Part shown: positions 10,703 through 23,072 of the stretch, piece by piece
Numbering within the stretch: the stretch's first letter is position 1
Layout of the letters: each line of letters starts with the position of its first letter
Notes under the pieces: generated by a model
Told to the model about the DNA's origin: nothing
The model's input: the letters and a program-made list of their open reading frames with translations, nothing else
Database searches by the model: none
Made by a program: the position numbers and the translations under genes
Origin: Spizellomyces punctatus DAOM BR117
Lineage: Eukaryota > Chytridiomycota > Chytridiomycetes > Spizellomycetales > Spizellomycetaceae
Assembly: GCF_000182565.1 (NCBI RefSeq)
Contig: NW_015971545.1
Span: forward strand, 962,787 to 1,026,786
DNA length: 64,000 bases
Reading direction: 5' to 3'

Positions 10703-13700
10703 CTATCCAAAAAAGTCTAAAATACCCTTCACACCCTGCTCTAGTCTCTCAAGATGGCCCATTCCGCCCTTCCAATCCTCAGAGACCAAACACCAGTTGT
10801 CTAAAACTATTTTACCACGTTCAAGTCGGTTCGCCACATACTCGACTCCTTGATCCGCTTCACCTTGCAGGCTCTCCAAATACCTCTCAACATACTCTGT
10901 GACCATGTCACAAAAATAAGGTATGGATGTCGTTTTGTATCGGGTTGTAAATGCTGTCGACGGGGTCGTTGGGGTGGATGGCGTAGGTGGGTCAGTCGGA
11001 GAGGCAATGAAGTCGCCGCGGAGGTGCGATATGAGGCGGAGAATGGTGGTGCAGTTGTTGATGAGAGGGGCGTGAATGGACGGTTGAGGCGGAATGGTTA
11101 CTGTAACGGGCTCAAGTTGGGTAGGAACCGAGAGGGCATGCAACTTCTCCTCCGTGTCTAGAAATTGTGAATAGTTGCTAGAAACGGATCCAGCCATTCC
11201 TTCCGTGCCCAAAGATTCCGCAGCAGGAACACGGACCAGTCCCATGAGTTCATCTTCCAGTTCCTTGAGATCAGGAATAGAGACGGCCCGAGACACAATC
11301 ATGCTGGTTGTTGCCGGGGGCGGCGCTACGGGTGTTGATGGCAGAGGAGTGGTCGGTAACGGTAGCGCACTAGTTGGAGCAGGTTTGGCCGGTGGGATCG
11401 CGGGTTGATAAGTTTCCTCCCGAACCGTTGGCGTCGACGGAATACTAGAAGGATTTTGCTTGGGAGACGGGGGTGGGGTTCCGGACTGCTGCTCAACTCC
11501 GCGGGATGGTTGTGCGTAAACATTTGTTGAAACGGGAGGAGGTACTGATGGCACTAGCGTTTGCCTCATCTCATCACTCTTCAGATTTCCGTTCACCGGG
11601 ACAGATCCGTTGCTCAATACTGCTGCCGCCTGCGGCGCCGCGGAAACGTGGACAACTGCCCCACCAGCACCTTGATCCCTTTCCACCAACTCTCGCAAAC
11701 TCTGCCGCCACGCTCCTACCTTGTGCACGCTAGGATGTTTCGGCCAGCGAAGTGTGTCATCCCTAAGGCGTTTACCCGCAGCCGCGTCTACAAAGCCATT
11801 TTTGACCACTCTTCGGGCCCCATACCTCGGGGAACCAGGTCTCTTGGATGCAGAGGCCATATCGCTTCCACTTCCCTCGTCGTCAGAAGCGACCCCTCTG
11901 CTCATTCTTGTTAAAAGGAACGTCCAGCGTTTAAATTCTTGAGCAGAGGGCGCACATAGAACATAATCTTTTGACTTTGTACGAACGATGAATGTGCGTG
12001 ACTTTTTGGCTTCAGGATCTTTAGGCGGTTGCCTGACAAGTGATCTCACGCTTATGATCGATGATGTAGGAATGATCCACTTGGGTAGGTAGTACCCTTT
12101 TGCCCATACATCTGGCTTGCCGTCCTTGTTATCTTCTCCAATTGAAGCAACAAGCGGGTTAGTTAAACTAGGCATTGGTGGATCGGTGGGATAGAAGCGC
12201 TGCAGGGCTTGGGCAAATTCTCGTCCCATGTTGTTGTCTTGGAATTTGTCGGGGGAAAATGTAAGCAAATTGGAGTTTGCAGGGAGACGGTATTCTTTTG
12301 GCGATAGACAAATGAGGAGTACTCCGTCGAACCGGAAGAGGCTGCCAATGAAGATTAATCAGAAAATAGTGCAAAGAGGTCAATTACCCAGATACACTGC
12401 TTACCGCTTTTGAAACCGTTTATGTCGGTTCTGCTTCAACAAATATCCAGAGAAAATCATAGAGGTGAATTCATTCTCGGTTGGCACAACCGAGTGGGAT
12501 TTCGCATCATGTGCAGGAGGCTGCATTGAGAAGGTATTTCTTGTGTCTATCATTTGGCTATCTCGTTCAGGAGAGTCCTGATACTGAGGAGGCTTGTTGT
12601 ACACTGTGTGTGACATGCTTCGCTCTGCCGCCGTGGCAACCGGTGACCCGCGATGATAACTCTGCGATGAGAGATTGGAATCCGCTCGTGATCGCCCACT
12701 ACCGGGTTCGTACCGATGAGGGTGACGTTCAAGTAAAGCAGGTGATCCACGACCGTGTCGGTTATTTTCCTCCAATGCCTTAGCGTAGGCGCCAGCGCCC
12801 GCACCCGGTTCAGATCGCATATGTATCATACTTATATTCGCCTGTGGATTGCCCATCTCCAATACAGAAGCACGCATTTTGGGTGACTGCTCTGTGGATC
12901 CAGGTGACTCTGTTCCTGCCTTTCCAAACGGTAAGTCCAAGGTTGCATCATCTAATAAAACGGTTCTGGTTTTCGGCGACTCGATCTCATTATCTACAGT
13001 TTCCTCAGTCTCTGCCTTTTGGCGGACAACTGAGGAGGACACGGACGCTTCCGATGCACCAGAACTTGTTTGGGAGCCGGTTGTGTCCTGCTTTTCCGAG
13101 TTCTTCCTCGGTGGTGGAGGTAACGAGCCCCGAACAGATTCCATCGGTGGTGATATGAAGGAGCCCCGCACTTCCATTGCTACCGGAGCATACATGGAGT
13201 CGTGGCCATATTGACTGAAGAGGCCTGTTGCAGACGATGAAGGTCGTTCACCAGAAGTATGGTCAAACGTGCCTCCGGGTGGCCCATAAGACGCATTGCC
13301 GTCAATATAGGAACGCATGCGAGCAGGGGAGAGTGAGCGCGAGCGGCGATTATCACGCGTCTGCTGTCTATTCACTCCATGTTGATCTCCTCTACCTCTA
13401 AATTCTTCTGATCTAGCGCCATTAAGATACTGGCGGTGTGTAGGCGGGACTCCATGTTTGTGATTGCTTGCCAGATACTGACTATCGCCGCTGACGAATG
13501 CACGGTTCGGGATTGAAGGGAGAGCTCCACTCGGTGGCGGAGAAAGCGGTGGAAGTAGTTGTTTCTCGTGGATGAGTTTCGTCTGGATGCTTAAGGGTTG
13601 GATCCGACCTTGGGGGCCATGAGCAATGTGTACGGCTTTGAGGGAGGACGTTCGTACGCGTGAATTCACTTCAGAATCAAAGCTTTGTTTCTTCTAGTGT

Positions 13701-13901
13701 CAAAAAAACACACAAGTCAGTCAGCGGTTTCCCAGATCTCCGGATGAATCCACAATAAAGACTGTCCCTAGAAGCCACAGTTGCCCGAACCATAGGTCTA
13801 CTTCACTACCCCCAAGACCCTTACGGAACCTATTTTTCATATGACCCTTAAAAGCCTCACCTTTGGTTTCGCAGCCTGTTTACCTTGCCCTTGCTCCCCA
13901 T
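10703..13901 (-). CDS. PH-domain protein, function unknown
   Basis: Likely a phosphoinositide-binding or scaffold protein. Exons on the minus strand are 13901-13884 (tentative, encoding MGSKGK), 13693-12405 and 12341-10703. The 63-nt intron 12342-12404 splits the PH domain and its phases join exactly (RFQKR/LFRFDGVLLICLS). The predicted length is about 981 residues. The first ~415 are disordered and rich in Ser, Pro and Arg. A PH domain begins at SGYLLKQNRHKRFQKR (about 419-436) and ends near the conserved Trp of EFKRWTFLLTRM (about 580), so it carries a long insert. The rest is Pro/Thr-rich, with a helical C-terminus (YVERYLESLQGEADQGVEYV). The start is uncertain: frame 13669 begins with GTG, and exon 1 was inferred from an in-phase ATG and GTAAAC donor. 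Confidence 0.72.
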
Positions 13902-14888
13902 TTACAAGGGGAGACGACGTGCGTGGCAAATGTTGCATTGCAGTCGGTGGGTATCGTCCAGGCTGTCCTGATTCGCGCATTCACTCGTGAGCCACAAAGG
14001 GCGTATTGAGGATTGTGTGTCTACAATACAAGTTCTATCCAATTGAACTTTTTGAGTACCAGCCATTCTTTTGCACAAGGATATGCCCTTGTCCACCTAC
14101 CAGTTTCCTACTGATAATTTAAGATGCCCGGCTTCAATCGGCAGCAGCTCGCCAACTCCGTTTGTCGTCCAATTCCCCAAGCTTCGTCTGTTTTTTTCCC
14201 ACGTTCAACTTGCAAAAGCCGTGGTTTGCTTGTACCGATTTCTTGGATTTCTTGCCTTTTGCGGCTTCGTCCCACACAGGTCACATGGCTGCCCAGATAG
14301 CTGGTTGGATCCGGCTAGAAACTTTGTGGGCTTTGTCGGAGTTTGGTGCATCGCCCATTCCGGTGACAGCAACACTTGTCCGATACGCTAGGCGCTACAG
14401 TGCTTGCTCATTCATATCACCCAGGGTGTCATGGCAGAGATTCGAAAGAGCCTTAAATGGCAGCAGCGGGAAACATCCGATTTGGACCATTGCACATATC
14501 ATTTACTGTTAGCTCTGTGATGGGTTATCCAAATTGAAACTGCCCGGCATCACAAGCCAAGTGCAGTCCCTGCTTGTAATAGTCCAAGTCGTGTGCTTTA
14601 AATAGAATGTACTCAAGCCTGGGTTGAGCACTCTATGGACTCATTAGGCCAAATAGGGATACATCGGATGCTTACTTGATAATTAACACTCCGATCCGCT
14701 CGTCAAGGGCCATATCATTCAGTCTCCCTATTGTTGATTGTATTATATATTATATCTTCTGAGTATAGAACGTTTGATGGAATTGGACGGCCTATGCAGA
14801 GCAGTTGGAATCTGGTGCGTTTACCCTTGAAATATCTGGGGTAGCAGAGCGCCTTGCGGAAATTCGTCACTGGGTCCGTGACTGTGGA
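13902..14888. other. Divergent intergenic region
   Basis: About 1 kb between the start of the minus-strand PH gene and the plus-strand REJ-GPS gene, probably holding both promoters. Open frames here lack domain content. No RNA gene is seen. Confidence 0.45.
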
Positions 14889-17800
14889 ATGATGCTTGGT
14901 CAAGTTCTCTCGCTGGTCTGTTTGGCTATTCTGCTTCAGGTTTCCCGCTCTGCCGTTGTCAGTGGTAGGGTAGACTCTATAACACTAGACATTGCATTGT
15001 CAGATGTGTTGGGACGGCAGGCATCTGCAGGAAGTGTGCCCACTGGATTGCTATCTACGTCAGCATCAGCCACAGCGACAAGTCTCAGTTCTTCACCCCA
15101 ATCGAGTGCTACATCAACGTGGGACTCATCGTCGAGTCTCTCCCCCTCCAGTACCAATGCTTTCCCATCATCTTCAGCGTCATTTGGTACTGCATCCTCA
15201 TCGTCATCTTCCTCCGCCCCCATCACTACCTCTACCCCGATAACTGTCTCTTCCTCGGCATCGGGACACTCTTCCACTGCCGGCTCTGCCACCTCGAGTA
15301 CATTTGCGCCAACGCCTCTTCCGTCTGCTATTGCGCCTTCCCCAATTACAGTTACGGCCATCGAACCACCCACTCTGTACACAAACCGTGGTCGACAAAA
15401 TATTATACTTTCAGGAAATGGCTTTTCGATCTTGCGAGCGGCCGAGTTCTCTGTCAGTTTCACAAATATCACCATTCCAGCTGGAGCAACCACCGTGACA
15501 ACTTTGTCAGATTCAGTTGTCGCAGTCACCGTCGATACCGATGCCATTAGCTTAAATGGCGACGTGTACCGTAACGGCTCCCTCATTATCTCCATTAGAG
15601 GAGCCGCCGACACCGTAAGGGATGTGCGGTGGGTGGATCCCGTGAAGTCAATAGCAACGATAGTTTCGCCGAGCAAGGTGACCATTGGAGTGGGCAGCCC
15701 AGTGCATATAACAGGAATCAATTTGCTCCCCCCAGTAGGGCAAGCACTTTGCGTGTTTAATGCCACCAGAATATCAGCAACAAACGCTACGTATGATAAC
15801 GGAACCTATACCTGCCTTGCCCCTGATATGTATGGAAGCGGTATCCTGGAAGTGAATCTTCTCTACTATACACCTCAGCGGGATCTCTCGTCTTTTGGCG
15901 GCAGAAACTCTACCGACTATAACCGGCCAACTGACTATGTCAGTACTGTAGTTGGGCAACCCCTATTGCTGTATTACCGTGCCGGTCCTCCAAAGGTCAT
16001 CTATGCTCGTTTTACTATAACCGGAGCAATCGAGTTTCGGTATGATCGGCCGGTGACAGTGTACGACGCAAATCTCTTCGCAGTGGATCCCAAAGCCAGT
16101 CATTCCACCTTGATTAGTGCTCTAAACGGTCGGGAAACCTTTACTTGTGAAAAGATGTTCCTGAATCCTAATGGAGGGACAGGACGCTTGTGGGTCACCC
16201 AAGCAAATGCAGAATGTTATATCCAGCGAATGGATGCAAGGACTTTTAGGATTATCATTGGTGCGAGTGAAGCCCAGAAGATAATTGAAGCTGGCCTTTC
16301 CCCAGTGGTGGCAGGTGACTCGCTGTCACTAAAGCCAGGTGCAGTGTGGACAGCAGGTGAGGAGCTGAGCGAGACAGGGACGGGGTCTACCATCGTTGAG
16401 GGAATTCTTTCGCCGAACCGCATCGTGCGTCCTACCGTACTTGTTAAGGCACCGCAAATCATTGGCAGCTGCTCTGATGTGACTTTTGATCTGTCGAGGT
16501 CGATGGGATCGGCTGGACGTAATTTCAATCAAAGCACTTTCAGTGTCGCCCCCGCTGTAGATTCACTGCAAGCAGAGCTGACCGCGTTTGCCAAAGCTTT
16601 CATTTTGCGTAATGAGCTGGTGTACACTATTGCGGCATCCAAAATCCCTGTTGGAAGATACCAATTCACCTTTACCTTAAGGAACTTCCTTGGAGGAGTT
16701 GGAACGTCGACCTTCATATTAGAGAAATTTGACCGGCGAGATATTCCTTATGTTACTATAACGGGTCCGGCCAACGATGCTCCATTGGACCAGTTGCACA
16801 CTATAACGGCCGAGGTTGCTGCGACATGTGGAGCTCTCCGACCAGTGAGTTTTCAATGGGAATCGCAAGACGTACTCATTTCTACGGCAAATGGCACAAT
16901 GGTTACAATGGAAGCGTATTCTTTGAGTCATCAAAGTCGATACTCCTTTATAGCTCGTGCTAAGTTCACGGATGAACCTAGTCCAACGCTGTGGACGTTG
17001 AATTACACGTTTACGACAGAGCTGGATCGAGTCATGCCAGTTACCATCACAGAGGTGTTAGCCGGTGGTGGAACGAATAAGAATGCTTCTCAGTCTCCAT
17101 TGCTTCTATCAACGACACTTTTTGACAGTGGCTATCCGCCCAGTAATGTCAACATCTCTGACTTTACTTGTATATGGAATTGCACCCGAGTGGGAGAACC
17201 TTTCGGGACTCCATGCATCAAAGAAGAGACAGGGCAAGGAGCTTCTATTCCCGCCATCTGTACTGGTGCCGATATCACTGGCTACTTAGATACAGGAAGA
17301 TATGCTTTTACTTTAGAGACCGTACGGATCGGTACTGGAGCTATCAGCTCGACAGACGAGAGTGGAGCACCAATGTTCGTCGATGTAATCGACCAGTGGA
17401 TCCCGCTAGTTACCGTTACCCCAAATATGCCATACCCTTCGCGCTGGGACTTGTACGAGCTACGCGCAGGCGTCAACCCAATCTCTGTTCTCAATGGTGT
17501 TGACAAGGTGAGGTATTCTTGGTTTTCCAACGAATCTTGTCACGGAGACATCTTCTCCACGGTAGACGTGGCGGACACGTCCAAGGTGCAATGGCAGCCA
17601 GGTGCACCAACCCTCCGTTTCCTGCCACAAACCCTGCTAGCGGCTGGAAAGTATTGCTTCACTGTGTTCGCGAATGATACGGCACGGAACGCTATTGGTC
17701 AAGCGTCTATAGTGGTGTCTGTTCGGGAAGCACCGTTTGCTGGATACTGTTCTTTGAATGCTACCGATGGACTCGCCTATCAGTCGGTATTCAGGATAAG

Positions 17801-19580
17801 TTGCGCTGGGTGGGTCACGGATCCTCAATCGAATCCCCTGTTCTACACCTATTGGATTCGAAAAGTCGGTGACATACCCTGGAGCAATTTGGGCCCACGC
17901 TCACAATTTTCCGTGCTCGACACGGTGCTCGCGGAGGGAACATATGAAGTTACAGTCAACGTTACAGATGCTGCAGGCTCTGTTGGTGCTCTACAACCCG
18001 TCTACAGGCTGACGGTCAGACCTCGCCTCACTAGGCGACAGGTGCAGCCAATTTCAGAACCCGCCGTCACGGCCTTCGCCTTTCTGAACGCTTCTATAGA
18101 GAGCTATCTAGCCACCTCCGACTACCGAACAGCTCAAACCAACCTTGTTGTGGCTATTCAAGATCTGAGCCCAGAGTTGCTGAATACTGCGTACCACGAT
18201 ACTCTCCTCACATTTTTTGGCTACCTTCTCAACTCTGGAAGCATTTACATGGACGCCCAATCTGGAGGCCCTTATATGTTGCACGCGCTGCAATCCATGA
18301 CAATGGACTGTTACAATCTTACGACGAATATTACTACCAGGCTACTGAGTTCTTTGAATGCCGTTATGACACAGATTGACGAGACCACCCGAGGGGCGGG
18401 AAACTGTGTTGGAAGCGCAGCTACGAATGATGCAATGAAGGTTTTGGATGCAGTGATGGGCTCACTAACACATCATCCAGATGAAGGGGATTATAGAATT
18501 ATCACACAGCTGGATGGAATCATGAAGAGGATTGAAAGCTGTGTGTATCGAACGTTAACGTGTGGTGGACCTGTTTTCACCGTCGATCAACAATTTGTAA
18601 ACAAAACGGTGGGAATCGCTCAAGTCGATCCTTCTACTGGCCATTTGGACTTCTGCGGGCGGTTCAACCTTCCTGCCTCAGCTAGTCCGGTTAGCAGTGG
18701 TTCTTGTCTCAAGTTCAGCTGTGCCGTAGTAAATAGTAATGCGCTCACATCATCAGTGGGCACAGCTGCCATGGCGGGTCTTGGAAGCAACCTCACTAGC
18801 TTATCGTTGTACGGAAGCACGCCCATGGTGCCCTTGAATATCTCACTGCCAGACCAAAGCATTAATATTACTCTTGGTGTCGATCGTGAGATTCTCGCTC
18901 GGCAGCAGGCGCAGCCTGGATCATCACTTGTTTGTGCATGGTTTGACTATGTGAAAGATGGAGGGCGATGGTCGACAGACGGATGCACCTTGGCCGCATT
19001 GAATGAGACAACCTTGACAGGTGTTTGCCAGTGCAGCCACCTGACGGACTTTGTAATAGACCTTCAAAATCCAGGTGGAAGTACCCCACTTGTCCAGCCA
19101 TCGATACCAACTCCAACGTCAACGTCTACCACGTCGCCTGACGACATGAAACCACCGATTGCCGAACCTCAAGGAGCACCGACACCATCTGCATCTTCAA
19201 CTGAGAGCGTGCTAGCAGGCCCTCCCCAAGATCAAGTGTCTAGCAACTCTGGTAAAATAGCAGGAGCAGTTGTGGGGTCGACAGCAGCCGTAGCTCTCCT
19301 TGCCGGTCTATTATTTTGGTACCGTCGCAATCATAACCACAAGTGGTGGACATTCCAGGGCCTTCCCAGAGCAATCCCACCTCCGCAGCAGCCGCTCCCA
19401 ACATCTCTCCCCCGTCAACCGCTACCAATGGCCGTTCCTGGCCCACCTCGCGCATACGGTTTCAGAGAAGCACGACGTGAGGAGTTGCCCGAATACGTGT
19501 TTCCGCCGACGTGGCAGGAGCATTTGGAAAATGTTGGCCAGGCTGGGGGGAGTACAGAGAGGCTACACACAGGAGGTTGA
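14889..19580 (+). CDS. REJ-GPS single-pass surface protein (polycystin-1/adhesion-receptor-like ectodomain)
   Basis: A single exon of 1563 residues. The ATG at 14889 starts a signal peptide (MMLGQVLSLVCLAILLQ); the upstream frame has only a TTG. After a Ser/Thr-rich stalk (about 30-165) come two IPT/TIG-like beta-sandwich repeats (about 170-340), then a long region resembling REJ modules of polycystin-1 and sperm egg-jelly receptors, with many Asn-glycosylation sites. A GPS motif follows: the conserved Cys/Trp pattern with GC and CQCSHLTDF, with the predicted autoproteolysis site at H1384-L1385-T1386. After a Pro/Ser/Thr linker there is one membrane helix (about 1457-1478), then a ~75-residue Pro-rich cytoplasmic tail. 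Known GPS proteins usually have 7 or 11 membrane spans, so the single span is odd. A role in cell-surface adhesion or sensing is inferred from the family. Confidence 0.85.
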   Translation: MMLGQVLSLVCLAILLQVSRSAVVSGRVDSITLDIALSDVLGRQASAGSVPTGLLSTSASATATSLSSSPQSSATSTWDSSSSLSPSSTNAFPSSSASFGTASSSSSSSAPITTSTPITVSSSASGHSSTAGSATSSTFAPTPLPSAIAPSPITVTAIEPPTLYTNRGRQNIILSGNGFSILRAAEFSVSFTNITIPAGATTVTTLSDSVVAVTVDTDAISLNGDVYRNGSLIISIRGAADTVRDVRWVDPVKSIATIVSPSKVTIGVGSPVHITGINLLPPVGQALCVFNATRISATNATYDNGTYTCLAPDMYGSGILEVNLLYYTPQRDLSSFGGRNSTDYNRPTDYVSTVVGQPLLLYYRAGPPKVIYARFTITGAIEFRYDRPVTVYDANLFAVDPKASHSTLISALNGRETFTCEKMFLNPNGGTGRLWVTQANAECYIQRMDARTFRIIIGASEAQKIIEAGLSPVVAGDSLSLKPGAVWTAGEELSETGTGSTIVEGILSPNRIVRPTVLVKAPQIIGSCSDVTFDLSRSMGSAGRNFNQSTFSVAPAVDSLQAELTAFAKAFILRNELVYTIAASKIPVGRYQFTFTLRNFLGGVGTSTFILEKFDRRDIPYVTITGPANDAPLDQLHTITAEVAATCGALRPVSFQWESQDVLISTANGTMVTMEAYSLSHQSRYSFIARAKFTDEPSPTLWTLNYTFTTELDRVMPVTITEVLAGGGTNKNASQSPLLLSTTLFDSGYPPSNVNISDFTCIWNCTRVGEPFGTPCIKEETGQGASIPAICTGADITGYLDTGRYAFTLETVRIGTGAISSTDESGAPMFVDVIDQWIPLVTVTPNMPYPSRWDLYELRAGVNPISVLNGVDKVRYSWFSNESCHGDIFSTVDVADTSKVQWQPGAPTLRFLPQTLLAAGKYCFTVFANDTARNAIGQASIVVSVREAPFAGYCSLNATDGLAYQSVFRISCAGWVTDPQSNPLFYTYWIRKVGDIPWSNLGPRSQFSVLDTVLAEGTYEVTVNVTDAAGSVGALQPVYRLTVRPRLTRRQVQPISEPAVTAFAFLNASIESYLATSDYRTAQTNLVVAIQDLSPELLNTAYHDTLLTFFGYLLNSGSIYMDAQSGGPYMLHALQSMTMDCYNLTTNITTRLLSSLNAVMTQIDETTRGAGNCVGSAATNDAMKVLDAVMGSLTHHPDEGDYRIITQLDGIMKRIESCVYRTLTCGGPVFTVDQQFVNKTVGIAQVDPSTGHLDFCGRFNLPASASPVSSGSCLKFSCAVVNSNALTSSVGTAAMAGLGSNLTSLSLYGSTPMVPLNISLPDQSINITLGVDREILARQQAQPGSSLVCAWFDYVKDGGRWSTDGCTLAALNETTLTGVCQCSHLTDFVIDLQNPGGSTPLVQPSIPTPTSTSTTSPDDMKPPIAEPQGAPTPSASSTESVLAGPPQDQVSSNSGKIAGAVVGSTAAVALLAGLLFWYRRNHNHKWWTFQGLPRAIPPPQQPLPTSLPRQPLPMAVPGPPRAYGFREARREELPEYVFPPTWQEHLENVGQAGGSTERLHTGG

Positions 19581-21185
19581 GATGGGTATGTAGATGCTGG
19601 TGAACGAGAATGGGCACTTTGAATATATATATCAATAAATTGGATTTTGTGACATAATGTTCGGTACGGGCAAAGACTCGTTAGTGCGAAATTGAAGCAT
19701 GCCGGTTTCGTAATTGCTCGCAGCTTGGCTAGGCTGGGTCATTTTTCAAAGTGCCGTTCGGTAAGTTTCTGAACATCCAAAAGATGAAAACTAAATATAT
19801 TACCGATGTTCGGAGCTAATAATGCTTATCGTGCATTGTCACTTGGTAAAAATAAGGCAAGATATCTCCTCGATCAACACCAATAGATAAGGAAAAGTGC
19901 TACTAGATTAGGAACTGAATCACGTTTGCTCGTCAATGGGATTCATTGAGGTATTTATTATACAAGTTACGACTGACACGGAGGCTCCACTTGCAAAATT
20001 GAGAGAATGGTGGAAACAATCCAGGAATCAACGATATTATACGCGAATGCCCCCAAGTTTGAAAAGGCACTAGTGCTGCGTCTGCCCGCACGCCTTTACA
20101 TGTCGCATATTACGCAAATGTGAAATATTAAAGAAGTAAGCGTTCATTTTTGGAGTTCAACTCATTGTATTTGAATAATCCTCCTGCTTGAGATATATAT
20201 TTGTCTGTTTACAACACAAAATAATAACGTATTCTGGTAATGACAAGGGTCGCAACACCGGTATACCTGCAACTCGAGTGCAGACGGAGGATGCTGGCTG
20301 GGCGGCCAGACCTATCTTTCAGCGCATTCAGCAAGGCCGCGGCAAGAGTAACATTCCTTTCATACATTTGTTTGGAAATCCATAAAGTACTGGACGGCAC
20401 AGTAATTTGAGGAGGTCGCCGCTCAGCGCATATGTGAAGGATGTGACGACACCATAAACGGTCTTGAGTCTGGACTAGGTAAACCCTTCATTTGGTCACC
20501 CTTTGTTTATACGACTTACGCAATCAGGCTTGGTGTGGCCGCCGTCACGTGAATCGGCCATCAAACGCCAAATCCCCCCGCATGGCCTGTCAACCGTTCC
20601 GTCGCCTGTTCACCCTCTGCTTTTGCTGTCAACAGCGTCCCACTGCCGATTCCGACGCTTCATAACCTGCACGATATATTTTTGTACATATTTGGTGTTC
20701 GTCATAGTGTGCAGCAATTCCGTAGGCTAGCGCCCGTGGTAAGTCAATCGGTTGACACGGAAAGTTTTCTTGTACCTAGATGAGGGACGCAGGGAGGGTA
20801 TATGAAAGCGGGCATATTGTCAGTATGCGTTTCGGTGTGGTATCCATGGGGAGGAGTGTATTTAATAGGCTGTAAATGCTTTGGATGTTGGTCGGGCAAT
20901 TTGTCATGAGGTACGGAGTGAGTCGTATGTACTGGAGGGAGCTACTATGACCTGTGCGGTATTACTCGTATGTTGCTATCGCATGTAAACACAGCAAGTG
21001 TATAGTTCCTTTCTAACAGGCAGCAATAAAATTGTTTCCAATTCCTGATAACACTTGTCCCTTGGATCTATGCTGAAAGCTCCCTCTCCCGCAGGAACAC
21101 TTGTAATTCTTTCAGGAACGTCCCGATCATCGCGGGAACACAGCTGTACAGCCTCTCCAGAGACTGTAATTAAGAATAGCTAATA
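19581..21185. other. Intergenic, no gene assigned
   Basis: About 1.6 kb of AT-leaning sequence. It holds the REJ-GPS 3' flank and the promoter side of the CPSF6-like gene. Short frames near 20200-20730 have no domain content and were not called. Confidence 0.4.
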
Positions 21186-22509
21186 ATGGCGGACGACGAA
21201 GCTTTTGATCTGTATGGAGATGATCCATTCGTTTCAAAATCGGTAAGTTTTAGGTGGTTAATCGACTGTTCGATTTGTGCTTTGACCTTATACCCGATTT
21301 GACTGAGCAGAGCGACCTTCTTTACGATGACCTATTGTCAACGAATGCAGATGAGCCACAATTGAACACGTACGTTGAGGACGACGTGTTGAGTTTTGGG
21401 ATGAATGGTAAGACCACGTCTATCAAAGACAAATAGATGCAATATTGATACAAACTCCCTTTTGTAACAAGCTGAACACGAGGAAGCACAAGCAGCTCTT
21501 GACTTTGAAGGGAAATCGGCGGTTGAAACGCCCGATTCGAAAGACCTTGACTCAAGCGGCGGGCATCAATCACATCTCACCGGTCAAAACGCTCTGCACT
21601 CCCAATCATCGACAAATACTCCATCAGGACCGACAGGCATCATAGTCGGCGATCTAACATGGGTTTGTATTCATACAAGGAGCGAATGCGTAGAGTGCGA
21701 ACTTTAACATATTTTTCGCTAGTGGACAAGCGATGAGGACCTCCGCTCGATTGCTGTAGATGCTGGTGTTGGTGACCAATTGGTGGCAACAGAGACTACC
21801 TTCCAGGAGCATAAGGTCAATGGGAAATCGCGCGGGATTGCATATATGACCTTTCAAACGCCAGACGCTGCGAAGACCGTGAAGGGAATGCTGGAGATGA
21901 TGTAGGTTGGCGCCCTGCGATTGCTGATCACTGTTTTAGTCCATGCATTGACGGGTGATTTCGCATGTTTGTGCATCTACATCTGGCAGTGAAATACACG
22001 GTAAAAAGCCGACAGTTGCCTTTGCTGATCCAGCACAGAGAAAAAACCCCTTCCGACACGTCCCGAGAGACCCGAAAGAAGCACGCGCCGCAAATGCACT
22101 TCGGAGCACCCATCAAAGTCCTCAAGGGACACCCACCCTTGGAACTGGAACCGTGGGGCCAATACGTGTATCGGCCAACCGTCTACAACAGCAACAACAA
22201 CTGCGAGCCAGCCCTTACGCCAAACCACGGCCTGCAGCCAATGGCGCCGCAAGAACGCCAGCACTTTCTGCTGCTGCTGGAATGGGAATGCCGTACAGCG
22301 GTGCCGGGTTTGGTGTGCGACCGCCGGCCGGTGGACCATACGGAGGTCCTATGGAATGGGACATGGAGTTCTATGGTGGTCCAAGACCGCCCATGCCAAT
22401 GTATGGCGGCGGCCCAGGCTCAGGAAGGCATCATATGGGAGCTGGCGGTGGGTTCCCACCCATCCCACCATCGCATGGAAGGCCTTATGGAAGGCCTGGG
22501 TGGAGATGA
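21186..22509 (+). CDS. CPSF6/CPSF7-like cleavage factor Im subunit (RRM protein)
   Basis: Probable large subunit of cleavage factor I (CFIm), which binds UGUA-containing pre-mRNA with the Nudix subunit and influences poly(A)-site choice in the nucleus. Five exons join in phase: 21186-21242, 21311-21407, 21472-21662, 21723-21901 and 21990-22509, for 347 residues. The N-terminus is acidic (ADDEAFDLYGDDPF). The RRM (about 107-190) carries the family signature IIVGDLTWWTSDEDLRSIA, an NGKSRGIAYMTF RNP1-like strand and the EIHGKKPTVAFADPAQ strand, closely resembling CPSF6. The C-terminus is Gly/Pro/Met-rich, again as in CPSF6, and ends RPYGRPGWR. A typical RS domain is not evident. Confidence 0.85.
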
Positions 22510-22785
22510 TTGTGTAGTGTTGGCGTTGCTAGAATGTACCATATAGGCGAAAGGTTGTATGAGTATTCACTCTGTGTAATTTGTAATTATGCGATTTTAC
22601 TTTCAGTTTCTGTCGCTTCAACCATGTACATTTTGATAATCAATAGAAGCCTTGAAGTTACGTTTAAGCTCGTGGTTCCCACATATGTGTACAAAATACC
22701 ACTTTACACCTCTGCTTTGTTGATACTCAACGACTGATTGTGTTTTATCACCAACATAAGTTTCAAGTCAACTCACTGATTTCAA

Positions 22786-22871
22786 GCTTCCGTGGCGCAA
22801 TTGGTTAGCGCGTTCGGCTGTTATCTCGTATAGCTACCGAGAGGTTGCCAGTTCGACCCTGGCCGGGAGCG
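22786..22871 (+). tRNA. tRNA-Asn (anticodon GTT) with 12-nt intron
   Basis: 86 nt. Acceptor GCTTCCG pairs with CGGGAGC (one G-T pair). The D arm is GCGCAATTGGTTAGCGC. The anticodon stem TTCGG/CCGAG encloses CTGTTA, and a 12-nt intron (TCTCGTATAGCT) sits after position 37, the canonical place. The T arm is GCCAG TTCGACC CTGGC. After splicing it closely matches the eukaryotic tRNA-Asn consensus. Confidence 0.95.
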
Positions 22872-23072
22872 TCCACCCCAACCTGAAGGATTTTTTTTCT
22901 TGGGAGTTCATTCGAAGCACCAATGAACCGGTTGCAACATTTAACCAGCAAAACGGTTGTTGTGTCATCGCGGTTCAGCACAAACTGTATTTGCTGTTTC
23001 CCCAAGTTTGCATTTGACTTTCATGTTTGGAATTCAACTGCAAACCGAGGGTCCCTTCTGGACGTAAATATC

